NCBI GenBank assembly: GCA_900471485.1
Contig: UCEU01000001.1
Coordinates: forward strand, 1-64,000
Reading direction: 5' to 3'
DNA: 64,000 nt
Source of the DNA: Hyphomicrobiales bacterium
GTDB taxonomy: Bacteria > Pseudomonadota > Alphaproteobacteria > Rhizobiales > Rhizobiaceae
Part shown: positions 8,521 through 17,178 of the stretch, piece after piece
Numbering within the stretch: the first letter of the stretch is position 1
Layout: each line of letters begins with the position of its first letter
Translations under genes and position numbers: made by a program
Notes under the pieces: model-generated
Told to the model about the DNA's origin: nothing
Databases searched by the model: none
Seen by the model: only the letters and a program-made list of their open reading frames with translations

Positions 8521-9258
8521 TCACAGGACAAAGCCGCCATCGATCGTCAAGCTTGCTCCGGTCATGTAGCCCGCGGTTTCGCCTGCAAGATAGGAGGCGA
8601 GCGCCGCAATCTCGTCAGGGTCGCCGACCCGTTTTAGGGGAACGATCGTAGCAAGCGCATCGATCATTTCGGCTGTCATGTCCGTCCTGGTGGGGCCGGG
8701 CTGGATATTGTTCACGGTAATGCCACGCGGCGCCAGATCCAGCGCTATGCCTTTTACCATGGCGGCGACGGCGGCTTTCGTCATTGAATAGACGCTGCCC
8801 CCGACGGAGCCTGTCCGGATCGCGGTGTTGCTGCCGATGGTGATGATACGGCCCCTGTCCTTCATTTCGCGCGCCGCCGCCTGGATTGCGAGATAGACGC
8901 CGCGAACATTGACGTTCAGAGATAGGTCCAGATCCTCGATGCTAACTGCATCGACCGTGCCCATCTTCAAAACGCCGGCGTTGATAACGGCCACATCGAG
9001 AAGGCCGAAAGATGTGACTGTCTGGTCGACTGCATTGCGTATATCGGCGGGATTGGCGCTGTCCGCCTGAATGGCGATTGCAGCGCCGCCATCGGCCTTG
9101 ATAGCGGCAACAGTTTCATCCGCCTTGTCGGGCCTTGAAACATAGGTCAGCGCGACCTGAAAACCATCTGCGGCGAGGCGTCTGGCGATGGAGGCGCCAA
9201 TACCGCGGGAGCCGCCAAAAACCAGCGCGACCTTGGCGGCGTTATTCATAGCACTCAT
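8521..9258 (-). CDS. Short-chain dehydrogenase/reductase (SDR)
   Basis: A 245-residue classical SDR: cofactor motif GGSRGIG near the N-terminus, NAG (INAG) motif, catalytic Ser/Tyr/Lys as in VYSMTKAAV, and a C-terminal SLTIDGGFVL typical of FabG-like enzymes. The start at 9258 is chosen because GGAAGAA lies seven bases upstream. The alternative start at 9282 has no such site. It is co-directional with a TetR gene whose operator-like sequence recurs just upstream of the start, so it is probably the regulator's main target. The substrate is unknown. Confidence 0.87.
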   Translation of the reverse strand: MSAMNNAAKVALVFGGSRGIGASIARRLAADGFQVALTYVSRPDKADETVAAIKADGGAAIAIQADSANPADIRNAVDQTVTSFGLLDVAVINAGVLKMGTVDAVSIEDLDLSLNVNVRGVYLAIQAAAREMKDRGRIITIGSNTAIRTGSVGGSVYSMTKAAVAAMVKGIALDLAPRGITVNNIQPGPTRTDMTAEMIDALATIVPLKRVGDPDEIAALASYLAGETAGYMTGASLTIDGGFVL

Positions 9259-9285
9259 GATTTCTTCCTTACGGTTGCTCATTAT

Positions 9286-9304
9286 TTGACTGATCGTTCC
9301 AGAA
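9286..9304. promoter_or_regulatory. TetR operator candidate in front of SDR gene
   Basis: TTGACTGATCGTTCCAGAA matches, in reverse orientation, the site at 9907-9925 upstream of the TetR gene at 17 of 19 positions. The two copies frame the regulator gene and precede the SDR start. Shared sequence at both positions supports a common operator. Confidence 0.55.
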
Positions 9305-9323
9305 TTGCTCAAAAAAACCGTCA

Positions 9324-9890
9324 TCAGGTGATCGCCCGCAATGCGAGCCTTCCCAGAGACGCGAGATGGTCGGGACCCGCACCGCCGCGTGCGGCGATGC
9401 GGATGCCGGAAAAGCTGGCGACCAGGAAATCGGCGACCTCGCCGGGTGAAAGGTCGGCGACGATCTTGTCGGCCGCCTGAGCTTCGGTGATGCGACGATG
9501 CATTGCCTTTTTCAGCCGCCCATCGGCTGTGCCGTGAACCGCTGTGAGATCCGCGTGGGTCTGGCCGAACTCGCACACCGAGCCGACACCGAGGCAAGCC
9601 TTGTGTGCTTCTGTCACCACGCGCTCGATCATCGCACTTATTCCGGTGAGCGCATCGGCATCGCTGTCGAGCGCTTCTATGTGTGCCGTGGTTTCAGCCG
9701 TGGCATAGCGTTCGACGGCGGCGCGATAGAGCTGCCACTTGTCTCCAAACGTATCGTAAAGGCTTTGCCGGCCGATTTTCATCGCCGTCACCAGCATGTC
9801 CGTCGATGTGCCTTCGAACCCATGGTCCCTGAAGACACCGACGGCAGCATCCAGGGCCGCTTCTTTGTCGAATTCCTTTGATCTTGCCAT
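9324..9890 (-). CDS. TetR-family regulator upstream of SDR
   Basis: A 188-residue TetR protein. The helix-turn-helix covers about residues 27-50 (TSTDMLVTAMKIGRQSLYDT), followed by a helical effector domain with one cysteine-containing region (KACLGVGSVCEFG). The ATG at 9890 begins MARSKEFDKEAAL. The SDR gene follows 65 bp downstream on the same strand. Operator-like repeats lie in front of both genes, so autoregulation plus control of the SDR is likely. The C-terminal type resembles regulators of YxaF/LmrA kind, but the ligand cannot be inferred. Confidence 0.87.
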   Translation of the reverse strand: MARSKEFDKEAALDAAVGVFRDHGFEGTSTDMLVTAMKIGRQSLYDTFGDKWQLYRAAVERYATAETTAHIEALDSDADALTGISAMIERVVTEAHKACLGVGSVCEFGQTHADLTAVHGTADGRLKKAMHRRITEAQAADKIVADLSPGEVADFLVASFSGIRIAARGGAGPDHLASLGRLALRAIT

Positions 9891-9905
9891 GGCCGAAAGA
9901 TGGGA

Positions 9906-9953
9906 GTTCTGGAATGATCTGTCAAGAATATTTTGGAATGTTTATTCCAGAAC
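9906..9953. promoter_or_regulatory. Inverted-repeat operator upstream of TetR gene
   Basis: GTTCTGGAAT (9906-9915) and ATTCCAGAAC (9944-9953) are exact inverted repeats. Within the block TGGAATGTTTATTCCA (9934-9949) is itself a palindrome, and TTGACA on the minus strand (9925-9920) could be a -35 element overlapped by the operator. It lies 16-63 bp upstream of the TetR start, a usual place for autorepression. Confidence 0.6.
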
Positions 9954-10041
9954 TGATAAATGCACTCACGCGCGGCGATCAGAAACGCCCGTGAAGCGGT
10001 TTTCAAACTGGATAGACTGTCCGCTTTGTCAGCCGGATTCC

Positions 10042-10260
10042 TCAGCCGATGTAGTGCCCCGCAAAGGCGTCCGCAGCCGATTTGACGACGACCGCGAGGC
10101 TGAGGCCCTTGGTCACCGTGGCCCCTGCGGCACCCTTGGCTGCCGCGGCCTTCAGCCCGCCGTCCGCCGGTGGGTCAAGTGGCTTGACCGTCCCAGCGGT
10201 CAGATCCGCAACCCATAGACCTTTTTCTCCTGCAATGCCGATGACGACTACTTTTGTCAT
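10042..10260 (-). CDS. Small protein of unknown function, 72 residues, downstream of large regulator
   Basis: ATG at 10260 with AGGAG nine bases upstream, 26 bp after the stop of the 643-residue regulator on the same strand. The product begins MTKVVVIGIAGEKG and is rich in Ala, Gly, Val and Lys, with a central KAAAAKGAAGATVTKG stretch and an end DAFAGHYIG. There is no cysteine, signal peptide or recognised domain. The placement mirrors the 42-residue peptide gene behind the paralogous regulator at 57-59 kb. It could be a regulated small effector or a peptide precursor; no modification enzyme is adjacent here. Confidence 0.6.
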   Translation of the reverse strand: MTKVVVIGIAGEKGLWVADLTAGTVKPLDPPADGGLKAAAAKGAAGATVTKGLSLAVVVKSAADAFAGHYIG

Positions 10261-10286
10261 GCCTGGACTCCTCTGGAGATCGGTTT

Positions 10287-12218
10287 TCAAAATCCTGCTT
10301 TCTTGAGGCCTTCGCGATAAAGATCCTTGTGCCATTGCTCTTTGCTTGGCACCGCCGACAGCCAGCGGTCGACGTCGAAATTGGGGTTCGCTTCCAGCAC
10401 GCGCCGAACGAACACCTGGGCCATATCCTGTCGTCCGAGCATTGCGCAACTCGCCGCCGAAAGCCTGTCGGCCAAACCGGGATTTGCCATCTGGCTGATA
10501 TAGTCCAGTGCCGTCTCGAACTCGCCCAGCGCATAGCTGGCGCCGGCGGCGGTCCAGAAATAGGTGTCCGGGCTCAATGGATTGAGCTCGATCGCGCGCT
10601 CGATTTTCTTCAGCGCCATAGAGGGAAGCGAGCAGTGGACCAGCGTGTCGGCATGGTCGGCGACGATATCGGCATAGTGCGGCGCCAGCGTCTCGGCGAT
10701 TTCCATCGCCGAAGCGCTTTCGTCGAACGCGCCCTGCAGGAGCTTGGCGACGCCGAGTTCGCGATAGCCGTCGGCGAGATCGGCGCGTTCCCGAATGGCC
10801 TTCGCGGCGTAAGCCTCCGCGGTCTTGAGAAGCTCGACATCGCCGCGGGCGCTGAGCAGCCACTCCTTCGAATAGGTGCGGCCGATGGCGCTGAGCGCCG
10901 GCGCGAAGCTTGGGCTGGCATCGACCGCCGCAGTCATCTCTTCGCGCGCACGCTGCAAGTTGGGAAGCGTCAGCTGACCGAGATGCTGCCGTCCGACAAG
11001 GAACCGGCGATAGGCCGCCGGACTGAGCTCGTAGTCGGACTGTTCCTGCCTGTGTCGATCGATCTCTCCCGAAACCGAGATGGCGATCTGCCGCGACAGC
11101 GCGCGCCTGTCACGCACGAGGCTCAGATGATTGAGGCTGAAGCGTTCGGCCCAGATGATCTTGCTGTCATCGAAGAAGATCAGTTGCGCAAATAGCGTCA
11201 CGTCGCCGCCCGTGCTGCTGATGCGCGTCGCCAGTACATAGTTGACGTGATGCCGTTTGAAGAACGCCGTCTGCGTCTCCATGTGGTGGCCGATCTGCAC
11301 GGCCGAATGCGGAGCGATGACCTGAAGGCTGTTATAGGCGCAGAAACCGATCGTGATGTCTTCAATCAGCGATGTGGCGAGGGTCCCTGCCTCGGGACGA
11401 ATGGATTGGTTGCTGGGCGGCAACAGTACAAGGCGGGGAAGAACGGGTTGCCCGCCGTTGTCGTTTGTAAGGCTCGATCGGATGTCGTCGGTGAACGGCT
11501 GGGCGGGTCTCCGCTCGATCAATGGCTCCCTGCGCAACGATGTATTGAGGACGTCGACGCTACGCGAGATCGAGCCGCTACGCTCGGCGAAATGGCGTTG
11601 GAGCGACGCCACGTCCTCCTCCGCGTTGAAAATATCTATCAACAACTTCAACGTGTCAGGGTCGGATGCTTCCGATCGGAACAGAACAATCGCCGCCTTT
11701 CTTATCAGCTTCGACTCGTCACCGGTGTGGGGCAGGCGGACGGCTGCGCGCAGCGCGTTCGAGAGAAGGTCGACGTGAAAGGCTTCCTGTATGGCAAGCC
11801 AGTTGCCGAAAACAGGGCTGTTGCAGTTCACCATTCCCATGAATGGCTTGCTGAAGAGATCGTGCAGGTGGCCGAGCCATGAGAAGGGCTCGTATCCCTC
11901 CTGATCGCCGGTCGGAAGATCGGATGAGAGCACTTCCCGATCCACTGAAACCTTGGTGTCGTCGAATGAAAGAAGGGAGACGCCGATCTCCTTCTGGCGC
12001 TTTGCGATTGCCGAGATCAGTTCGTGAAAATTCGAAAGAAGAACGCTCTCCTCGCCGTCGCCCCATAGAAAGACGGCCAGTGAAATGCGGCAGGCCGAGT
12101 CATCGGCTCTGGTCAGCAGGTAGGCGAGCAGCAAAAGTCCATATTCGGGAAAAACGACATCGTTGCCTCTGCTATCCGAGAGCCGCAACGGTCCGAATGT
12201 CTTCAGAACGTAAGCCAT
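10287..12218 (-). CDS. Large winged-helix / TPR transcriptional regulator (paralogue of 57007-58953)
   Basis: A 643-residue protein starting at ATG 12218 behind GAGGGG. The first 95 residues or so resemble a SARP/OmpR-like winged helix (YGLLLLAYLLTRADDSACRI, LAVFLWGD). The middle has the segment found in adenylate-cyclase-like regulators of this type (LIEDITIGFCAYNSLQVIAP), and the last 260 residues are TPR-like helical repeats with NPLSPDTYFW. The same order and many identical blocks occur in the regulator at 57007. It is divergent from a small secreted protein and immediately upstream of a 72-residue protein gene. It has no receiver or kinase domain, so activation is probably through ligand or protein contact with the TPR part. 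Confidence 0.75.
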   Translation of the reverse strand: MAYVLKTFGPLRLSDSRGNDVVFPEYGLLLLAYLLTRADDSACRISLAVFLWGDGEESVLLSNFHELISAIAKRQKEIGVSLLSFDDTKVSVDREVLSSDLPTGDQEGYEPFSWLGHLHDLFSKPFMGMVNCNSPVFGNWLAIQEAFHVDLLSNALRAAVRLPHTGDESKLIRKAAIVLFRSEASDPDTLKLLIDIFNAEEDVASLQRHFAERSGSISRSVDVLNTSLRREPLIERRPAQPFTDDIRSSLTNDNGGQPVLPRLVLLPPSNQSIRPEAGTLATSLIEDITIGFCAYNSLQVIAPHSAVQIGHHMETQTAFFKRHHVNYVLATRISSTGGDVTLFAQLIFFDDSKIIWAERFSLNHLSLVRDRRALSRQIAISVSGEIDRHRQEQSDYELSPAAYRRFLVGRQHLGQLTLPNLQRAREEMTAAVDASPSFAPALSAIGRTYSKEWLLSARGDVELLKTAEAYAAKAIRERADLADGYRELGVAKLLQGAFDESASAMEIAETLAPHYADIVADHADTLVHCSLPSMALKKIERAIELNPLSPDTYFWTAAGASYALGEFETALDYISQMANPGLADRLSAASCAMLGRQDMAQVFVRRVLEANPNFDVDRWLSAVPSKEQWHKDLYREGLKKAGF

Positions 12219-12430
12219 TTTCCCCTCTAAGCGCCGCAGTCTTTCAGTCAAAACTAAAATACAACAAGAAATTGAAAACTACAATGCAGCCCCTGTTCGA
12301 AAATGGCAATCAGGAATGTGGCCTCAGGGTTGCTCTTGAATGTGTGCCGCGGCCGGTCTGGTTTCATGCCATATACAAGGCGCCCAATTGCCCTATCAAT
12401 GACCACCCGATTCGAAGGCTGGAGCCCGAT

Positions 12431-12835
12431 ATGAAGCATCTTACCAAGTCGATTGCCTGGAGCGCATTGGTGTTAGCAACCACGGTCGTTCCACTCTCGG
12501 CTGCACAGGAAATCTCTCCCAAGACGGATGGGCTGGTCGGCCGCGCATGGATGGAGGTGAAACCGCAATCCGGCTTACCCGGCGTGATGATGGTGTTTCT
12601 TGCCGATGGAACTTTGCTGATGGACTCATGCTGGGAGACCTATGCCCTCCGTAAGTGGACGCGCACCGGACCGGATGCCGTCAGCTGGGACGAGGACGGC
12701 GCGAAGGTTTCGGCGAAGATCAAATCGTTGACGCAAGGCCAGCTGACGCTCCAGGTGAAGGCAGGCAAGGACGTCGTCGAACATCGCTACACCGCCGGCA
12801 AGGCGCCGTACATATGTCCTGATATGAAGCGATAG
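12431..12835 (+). CDS. Small secreted protein of unknown function
   Basis: A 134-residue protein with a clear signal peptide (MKHLTKSIAWSALVLATTVV then SAAQE). ATG at 12431 follows GGAG. The mature part, about 110 residues, has a beta-rich pattern (KPQSGLPGVMMVFLADGTLL, SCWETYALRKWT) like small lipocalin or META-type periplasmic proteins, with two cysteines (SCWE and YICPD) that could form a disulfide. I cannot name a family with certainty. It is divergent from the large regulator at 10287-12218 and may be one of its targets. Confidence 0.65.
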   Translation: MKHLTKSIAWSALVLATTVVPLSAAQEISPKTDGLVGRAWMEVKPQSGLPGVMMVFLADGTLLMDSCWETYALRKWTRTGPDAVSWDEDGAKVSAKIKSLTQGQLTLQVKAGKDVVEHRYTAGKAPYICPDMKR

Positions 12836-12881
12836 CCGCGCGCGAGAAGTTCATGCAATCCAAACGGGCGAAGAACGCGTC

Positions 12882-13652
12882 ATGAGAATCTTTCCGGGTG
12901 TAATCGGGCTGGTGTCTGCGATGTTGCTGGGCAACGCCTACGCCGCGCAGCCTGACGACCGTCTTTGCGAAGCCGCTAGCTTCGGCGGCGCCGGCTATGT
13001 GGTTTGCTCCGTCAAGCGCGATGCCGGTGACGTTCGCCTTTTCTGGCGTGGTGCCGATGGTCAGCCCTATCGCACGTTCTCCACCTTGGCGAACGCCACC
13101 GAAGCTCAAGGAGAGCAGCTCGCCTTCGCCATGAATGGCGGGATGTTCGACGACGACTTTTCGCCCGTCGGTCTATACGTCGAGGGCGGTCAGGAGTTGA
13201 GGCCGGTTAATGCCGCCAGCCGCACGGGTTCTCCCGGATCGGTGCCGAACTTCTACAAGAAGCCCAACGGCATCTTCTTCATCGATGAAAAAGGCGCCGG
13301 CATCCTTTCGACCGAAGAGTTCCTGAAACGCCCGCCGAATGTGAAAATGGCCACGCAGTCCGGTCCGATGCTCGTCATCGACGGTGCCTTGCATCCGGCC
13401 TTTATACCGGGATCGACCGATCGCAGACGCCGCGATGGTGTCGGCATCTGCGAGGATGACATAAAGTTCGTAATCAGCGAGGATGACGTGAATTTCCACG
13501 ACTTCGCGCGCGTGTTTCGCGATGAACTCAAATGCTCGGACGCCCTGTTTCTCGACGGTGGCCGGGGAACAGGCCTCTACAGTCCGGACCTCGATCGCAA
13601 CGACCGTTCCGGCCACGGAGGGTACGGGCCGATGATTGCCATCGTGCGGTGA
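12882..13652 (+). CDS. Secreted phosphodiester glycosidase (NAGPA-like) family protein
   Basis: A 256-residue protein with an N-terminal signal peptide (cleavage near NAYAAQP). It carries the family signatures FAMNGGMFDDDFSPVG, KPNGIFFI, ATQSGPMLVIDG and a C-terminal DALFLDGGRGTGLYSP with GGYGPMIAIV. These match the phosphodiester glycosidase / NAGPA domain (formerly DUF2233) whose human member removes GlcNAc caps from phosphodiesters. In bacteria such proteins act on envelope or exopolysaccharide phosphodiesters, mostly uncharacterised. It lies 46 bp after the small secreted protein and may share its transcript. Confidence 0.8.
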   Translation: MRIFPGVIGLVSAMLLGNAYAAQPDDRLCEAASFGGAGYVVCSVKRDAGDVRLFWRGADGQPYRTFSTLANATEAQGEQLAFAMNGGMFDDDFSPVGLYVEGGQELRPVNAASRTGSPGSVPNFYKKPNGIFFIDEKGAGILSTEEFLKRPPNVKMATQSGPMLVIDGALHPAFIPGSTDRRRRDGVGICEDDIKFVISEDDVNFHDFARVFRDELKCSDALFLDGGRGTGLYSPDLDRNDRSGHGGYGPMIAIVR

Positions 13653-13676
13653 GGAAACCGCACCGCACGACCGTCA

Positions 13677-15200
13677 TCACATGGTTGCGCCGATTTGCCA
13701 GGGTACGAACTCGTTTCGTCCATAACCAAGCAGTTCCGACTTGGACCGCTTGCCCGAGGCGGTGTCGAGGATGATCTGAAAGATTTCGCGGCCTTTCTCT
13801 TCCAGCGAGACGCCTTCGATAATATCGCCGCAGTTGACGTCCATGTCCTCCTCCATCCTCGCATAGAGGTCGGAGTTGGTGGCGAGTTTCAGGGACGGGG
13901 TCGGCTTGCATCCATAGGCCGAGCCGCGGCCTGTGGTGAAGCAGATGACATTGGCGCCGCCGGCCACCTGGCCGGTCGCGGCGACGGGATCGTATCCTGG
14001 TGTGTCCATGTAGACGAAGCCCTTGCGCGTCACGCGCTCGGCGTAGCGGTACACTTCCCTGAGCGTCGAGCTGCCGCCCTTGGCGACCGCGCCGAGAGAC
14101 TTTTCGAGGATCGTGGTCAGGCCGCCCGCCTTGTTGCCGGGCGAGGGGTTGTTGTTCATTTCGCCACCGGTGCGAGCCGCATACTCGCGCCACCAGTCGA
14201 TGAGGTCGACGATCTTCTGCCCGACTTCGGCGCTCTCGGCGCGCCGCGTCAGCAGGTGTTCGGCCCCGAAGATCTCAGGTGTTTCCGACAGGATCGCGGT
14301 GCCGCCGTGGCGCACCAGAATATCGACCGCGACGCCCAGCGCCGGATTGGCGGTCAGTCCGGAATAGCCGTCGGAGCCTCCGCACTGCAGGGCAACCGTC
14401 AGCTCCGAGGCCGGGACGGTTTCGCGCACCGAGGCGTTCGCGAGCGGCAGCATTTCGCGGATCTTCGCCACACCGGCCTCGATCGCCTTGCGCGTGCCGC
14501 CGATCTCCTGGATCGTCAGGCTCTGGAAGTGATCGCCATCGACAATGCCGAACATCTTCTTGAGACGCGGGATCTGGAACACCTCGCAGCCGAGGCCGAT
14601 CAGGAGGACGGCCGAGAAATTCGGATGGCTGGCATAGCCCCACTGGGTTCTTGCCAGAACATCGAATTCCTCACCCTTGCTGCCCATGCCGCAGCCGGTC
14701 CCATGCGTGAAGGGAACGACGCCGTCGACATTCGGATAGTCGGCGAGGATTCCCGAGCGATTGATCTCGTCGGCGATGAAATCGATGACGGTCGCCGAAC
14801 AGTTCACCGAGCTAAGGATGCCGATGTAGTTGCGGGTACCGACCCGCCCATCGGCGCGCCGGAAACCCTCGAACGTGGCGGGCTGCTCGCCCGGCAGCAA
14901 TCCGTTTTCTTCTCTGGCCTCGGACGCAAAAGCATAGTCGCGCTCGAAATCGTGCATGGCGACATTGTGCTCGTGCACCCACTCGCCGGCGCCGATATCG
15001 CCGCTGGCGAAACCGATGATCTGGCCGAACTTGCGGATGGCCTCGCCTGATGCGATCGGCTGCACGGCAATCTTGTGCCCGCGCGCGACGGGCTGGGAGA
15101 CCACGACGCCGCCATCGATGGTCTTGCCGGTGGCGAGGCTGTCGATGGCGATCACGACATTGTCGGTCTCGTGAAGTCGCAGCGTGCGGGGTGAGGTCAT
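13677..15200 (-). CDS. uxaA: Altronate dehydratase (UxaA family)
   Basis: A 507-residue enzyme beginning MTSPRTLRLHETDNVVIAID at ATG 15200 (GGAAG upstream). An N-terminal SAF domain (about residues 1-85) precedes the long catalytic domain with RVGTRNYIGILSSVNCSA, FTHGTGCGM and GCKPTPSLKLATNS, the cysteine/histidine motifs of UxaA/GarD enzymes that bind a metal and dehydrate D-altronate to 2-keto-3-deoxygluconate. It is last in the operon, 5 bp behind the zinc dehydrogenase. With uxaB and the dehydrogenase it completes conversion of L-galactonate or tagaturonate to 2-keto-3-deoxygluconate. Galactarate dehydratase is the main alternative, but the operon favours altronate. Confidence 0.88.
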   Translation of the reverse strand: MTSPRTLRLHETDNVVIAIDSLATGKTIDGGVVVSQPVARGHKIAVQPIASGEAIRKFGQIIGFASGDIGAGEWVHEHNVAMHDFERDYAFASEAREENGLLPGEQPATFEGFRRADGRVGTRNYIGILSSVNCSATVIDFIADEINRSGILADYPNVDGVVPFTHGTGCGMGSKGEEFDVLARTQWGYASHPNFSAVLLIGLGCEVFQIPRLKKMFGIVDGDHFQSLTIQEIGGTRKAIEAGVAKIREMLPLANASVRETVPASELTVALQCGGSDGYSGLTANPALGVAVDILVRHGGTAILSETPEIFGAEHLLTRRAESAEVGQKIVDLIDWWREYAARTGGEMNNNPSPGNKAGGLTTILEKSLGAVAKGGSSTLREVYRYAERVTRKGFVYMDTPGYDPVAATGQVAGGANVICFTTGRGSAYGCKPTPSLKLATNSDLYARMEEDMDVNCGDIIEGVSLEEKGREIFQIILDTASGKRSKSELLGYGRNEFVPWQIGATM

Positions 15201-15205
15201 GGTGA

Positions 15206-16216
15206 TCAGACTTCCAGGATGGCCTTGATGACGCCGGCCTCGGGCCGCAGCCAATCGTTGAAAAGCTGCGGCGCGTCGGCAAGCGCGCCGCGATGCGTGT
15301 TGAGCGCGAGCGTCGGCACGCGTCCGGCCTCCATCTGCTTCACGACCTCGGCGAAATCGTCCGGCTGAGCGTTGCGGCTGGCGTAGAGCGTCGTTTCGCG
15401 CTTGTGGAATTCAGGATCGGAGAAAGTGATGTCCTGGCGCACGACGCTGACCAGAACGTAGCGGCCGGCATGGGCCACGAAACCGAAACCGCGCTGCATC
15501 GCTGCCGCGTTGCCGGTGGCGTCGATCACGACGTCGAAGAAGTCGCCGCCGGTGATCTTTCTGGCTTCCGCCTCGGCGTCGGCATTGGCGACCAGCGTGC
15601 GGTCGGCGCCGAGCGAGGCGACGGTGAAGGCAAGCCTGTCCTCACGCATGTCCATGACGGTCACATCGGCGCCGCGCGCCTTGGCGAAGATGATCGCCGA
15701 CATGCCGATCGGCCCTGAGCCGACGACCAGTACGCGATCGGCGGCGGTAATCCCGCCACGCTTGACGCCATGGGCGCCGATCGCCAGGAATTCGATCATG
15801 GCCGCCTCGTCGAGCGACGCATTGCCGGCCGAGATCACGTTCTGCTCGGGAACGCAGAGATATTCGCTCATGCCGCCATCGCGATGCACGCCGAGAACCG
15901 CGATGTTCTGGCAGGCGTTGGTGACACCGCGGCTGCAGGCCACGCATTTGCCGCAGGAGAGGTAGGGGACGATGTAGACATTGTCGCCCTTTGAAAGCCG
16001 CGACGAGCCCGGCGCCTCCTCGACCGTGCCGGAGAGTTCGTGACCCATGACGCGCGGATATTCGAGGAAGGGATGCTTGCCTTGGTAGATGTGGAAATCG
16101 GTCCCGCAGATGCCGACGCGACGGATGCGAACCAGCACTTCTCCTTCACGGGGAACGGGAACGTCACGCTGGATCAGGGACAGCTTGCCGGGTTCGTCGC
16201 AGATCAATGCTCTCAT
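15206..16216 (-). CDS. Zinc-dependent alcohol dehydrogenase, probable L-galactonate 5-dehydrogenase
   Basis: A 336-residue medium-chain dehydrogenase (start at the second of two ATGs, GAAGAG upstream; the first ATG at 16219 is also possible). It has the catalytic zinc ligands in GICGTDFHIY and GHE, structural zinc cysteines (SCGKCVACSRGVTNAC) and the Rossmann motif VGSGPIGM. Such enzymes include L-idonate, L-gulonate and L-galactonate 5-dehydrogenases. Next to uxaA and uxaB the most coherent reaction is L-galactonate to D-tagaturonate (LgoD-type). That specificity is inferred from the operon, not from diagnostic residues. Confidence 0.8.
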   Translation of the reverse strand: MRALICDEPGKLSLIQRDVPVPREGEVLVRIRRVGICGTDFHIYQGKHPFLEYPRVMGHELSGTVEEAPGSSRLSKGDNVYIVPYLSCGKCVACSRGVTNACQNIAVLGVHRDGGMSEYLCVPEQNVISAGNASLDEAAMIEFLAIGAHGVKRGGITAADRVLVVGSGPIGMSAIIFAKARGADVTVMDMREDRLAFTVASLGADRTLVANADAEAEARKITGGDFFDVVIDATGNAAAMQRGFGFVAHAGRYVLVSVVRQDITFSDPEFHKRETTLYASRNAQPDDFAEVVKQMEAGRVPTLALNTHRGALADAPQLFNDWLRPEAGVIKAILEV

Positions 16217-16274
16217 CATTCACTCTTCGCGCGCCGGGTGGACCCTGGTCGCATCACCTTGAGGACTTCGTTGG

Positions 16275-16304
16275 GAGGAAGCGCCGGGTGAGCGGCGCTT
16301 CCTC
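16275..16304. terminator. Strong intercistronic stem-loop behind binding-protein gene
   Basis: GAGGAAGCGCCG (16275-16286) pairs perfectly with CGGCGCTTCCTC (16293-16304) around a 6-base loop. It lies between the binding protein and the dehydrogenase on the transcribed minus strand, without a T run. Such stems usually attenuate readthrough or protect the 3' end so that the binding protein is made in excess. Confidence 0.6.
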
Positions 16305-16323
16305 GTTGCTGGGCTGCCCAGGC

Positions 16324-17127
16324 TCAGGTCTTCGGCATTTCCGCCGGCAGAGCGACGCCGTTGTACTTCTGGTAAATCTCATTGAGTTTGCCATTCGCGA
16401 GGTTCTTGGCAATCCACTCGTTCAGGGTCGTGCGCAGCGCATCGTCGCCCTTGCGAACGCCGACCGCGTAAGGGTTCGTCTTTAGCACGAGCTTGACCTC
16501 GAGCGGGTCGTCGGAGCGACGCTGGTTCACGGCCGCCATGACCTGCGGCGAGGACGCCATGATCGGCACCTGGCCGGAAACGAGCGCGGTGATCAGCGTG
16601 GCGTCGTCGTCGTAGCGAACCATCTCGGCGCCCTGCGCCTCCGTCGTCGCGACCTTGTCGTTGGTCGAGCCGCGCGTCGTGCCAAGACGCTTGCCGACGA
16701 CATCGGCGATACTCTTGATCTCGGTGCTTTTCGGCGCGGCGATGACGATCTGGATGACGCCATAGGCATCGCTGAAGTCGATGACCTTCTTGCGCTCCTC
16801 GTTGACGCTGAACGAGGCCATGACGATGTCGGCCTTGTTGGTCAGCAGGAAGGGAACGCGGTTCGGGCTGGTGACCGGCACGATCTCCAGCGGGTAGCCC
16901 AGATCGGCGGCGAGCAGCTTTGCGGTTTCCACGTCGGAGCCGGTTGGCTGCATCGAGGCGTCGCTCATGCCGAAGGGCGGCGAGCCGAGATCGATGGCGA
17001 CGAGAAGCTTCTTGCGCTCCTTGATTGTCTCCAGTGTATCGGCAAGCGCCGGGCTCGGCATGGTGCCGAGAACGGTGGTTGCCGCCAGTGCGCCGGCGAC
17101 GCCGGCCATGAATGTTCTACGCTTCAT
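16324..17127 (-). CDS. Periplasmic binding protein of polar-amino-acid ABC type
   Basis: A 267-residue family-3 solute-binding protein. ATG 17127 has GGAG seven bases upstream. The signal region MKRRTFMAGVAGAL holds a twin-arginine-like pair. The mature part shows the family motifs LLVAIDLGSPPFGM, GSDVETAKLLAADLGYPLEI and FLLTNKADIVMASF. Family members normally bind amino acids. Here the transporter is inside a hexonate catabolic operon, so the ligand is probably an acidic sugar such as L-galactonate or a uronate, which is inference. An amino acid ligand remains possible. Confidence 0.82.
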   Translation of the reverse strand: MKRRTFMAGVAGALAATTVLGTMPSPALADTLETIKERKKLLVAIDLGSPPFGMSDASMQPTGSDVETAKLLAADLGYPLEIVPVTSPNRVPFLLTNKADIVMASFSVNEERKKVIDFSDAYGVIQIVIAAPKSTEIKSIADVVGKRLGTTRGSTNDKVATTEAQGAEMVRYDDDATLITALVSGQVPIMASSPQVMAAVNQRRSDDPLEVKLVLKTNPYAVGVRKGDDALRTTLNEWIAKNLANGKLNEIYQKYNGVALPAEMPKT

Positions 17128-17178
17128 TGTATTCTCCACCCTTTTTCATCCTACCAAGAAAATGTCCGGCAGTGGTCC

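Noticed and set aside
10042..10260. Calling the 72-residue protein a RiPP precursor outright
   Set aside because: It has no Cys, no visible leader/core split and no modification enzyme beside it. Only its place behind a paralogous regulator is suggestive, so it is kept as unknown.
13695..15050. 451-codon + strand frame over uxaA
   Set aside because: Antisense to a well-defined UxaA protein; translation is of mixed charge without domain features.
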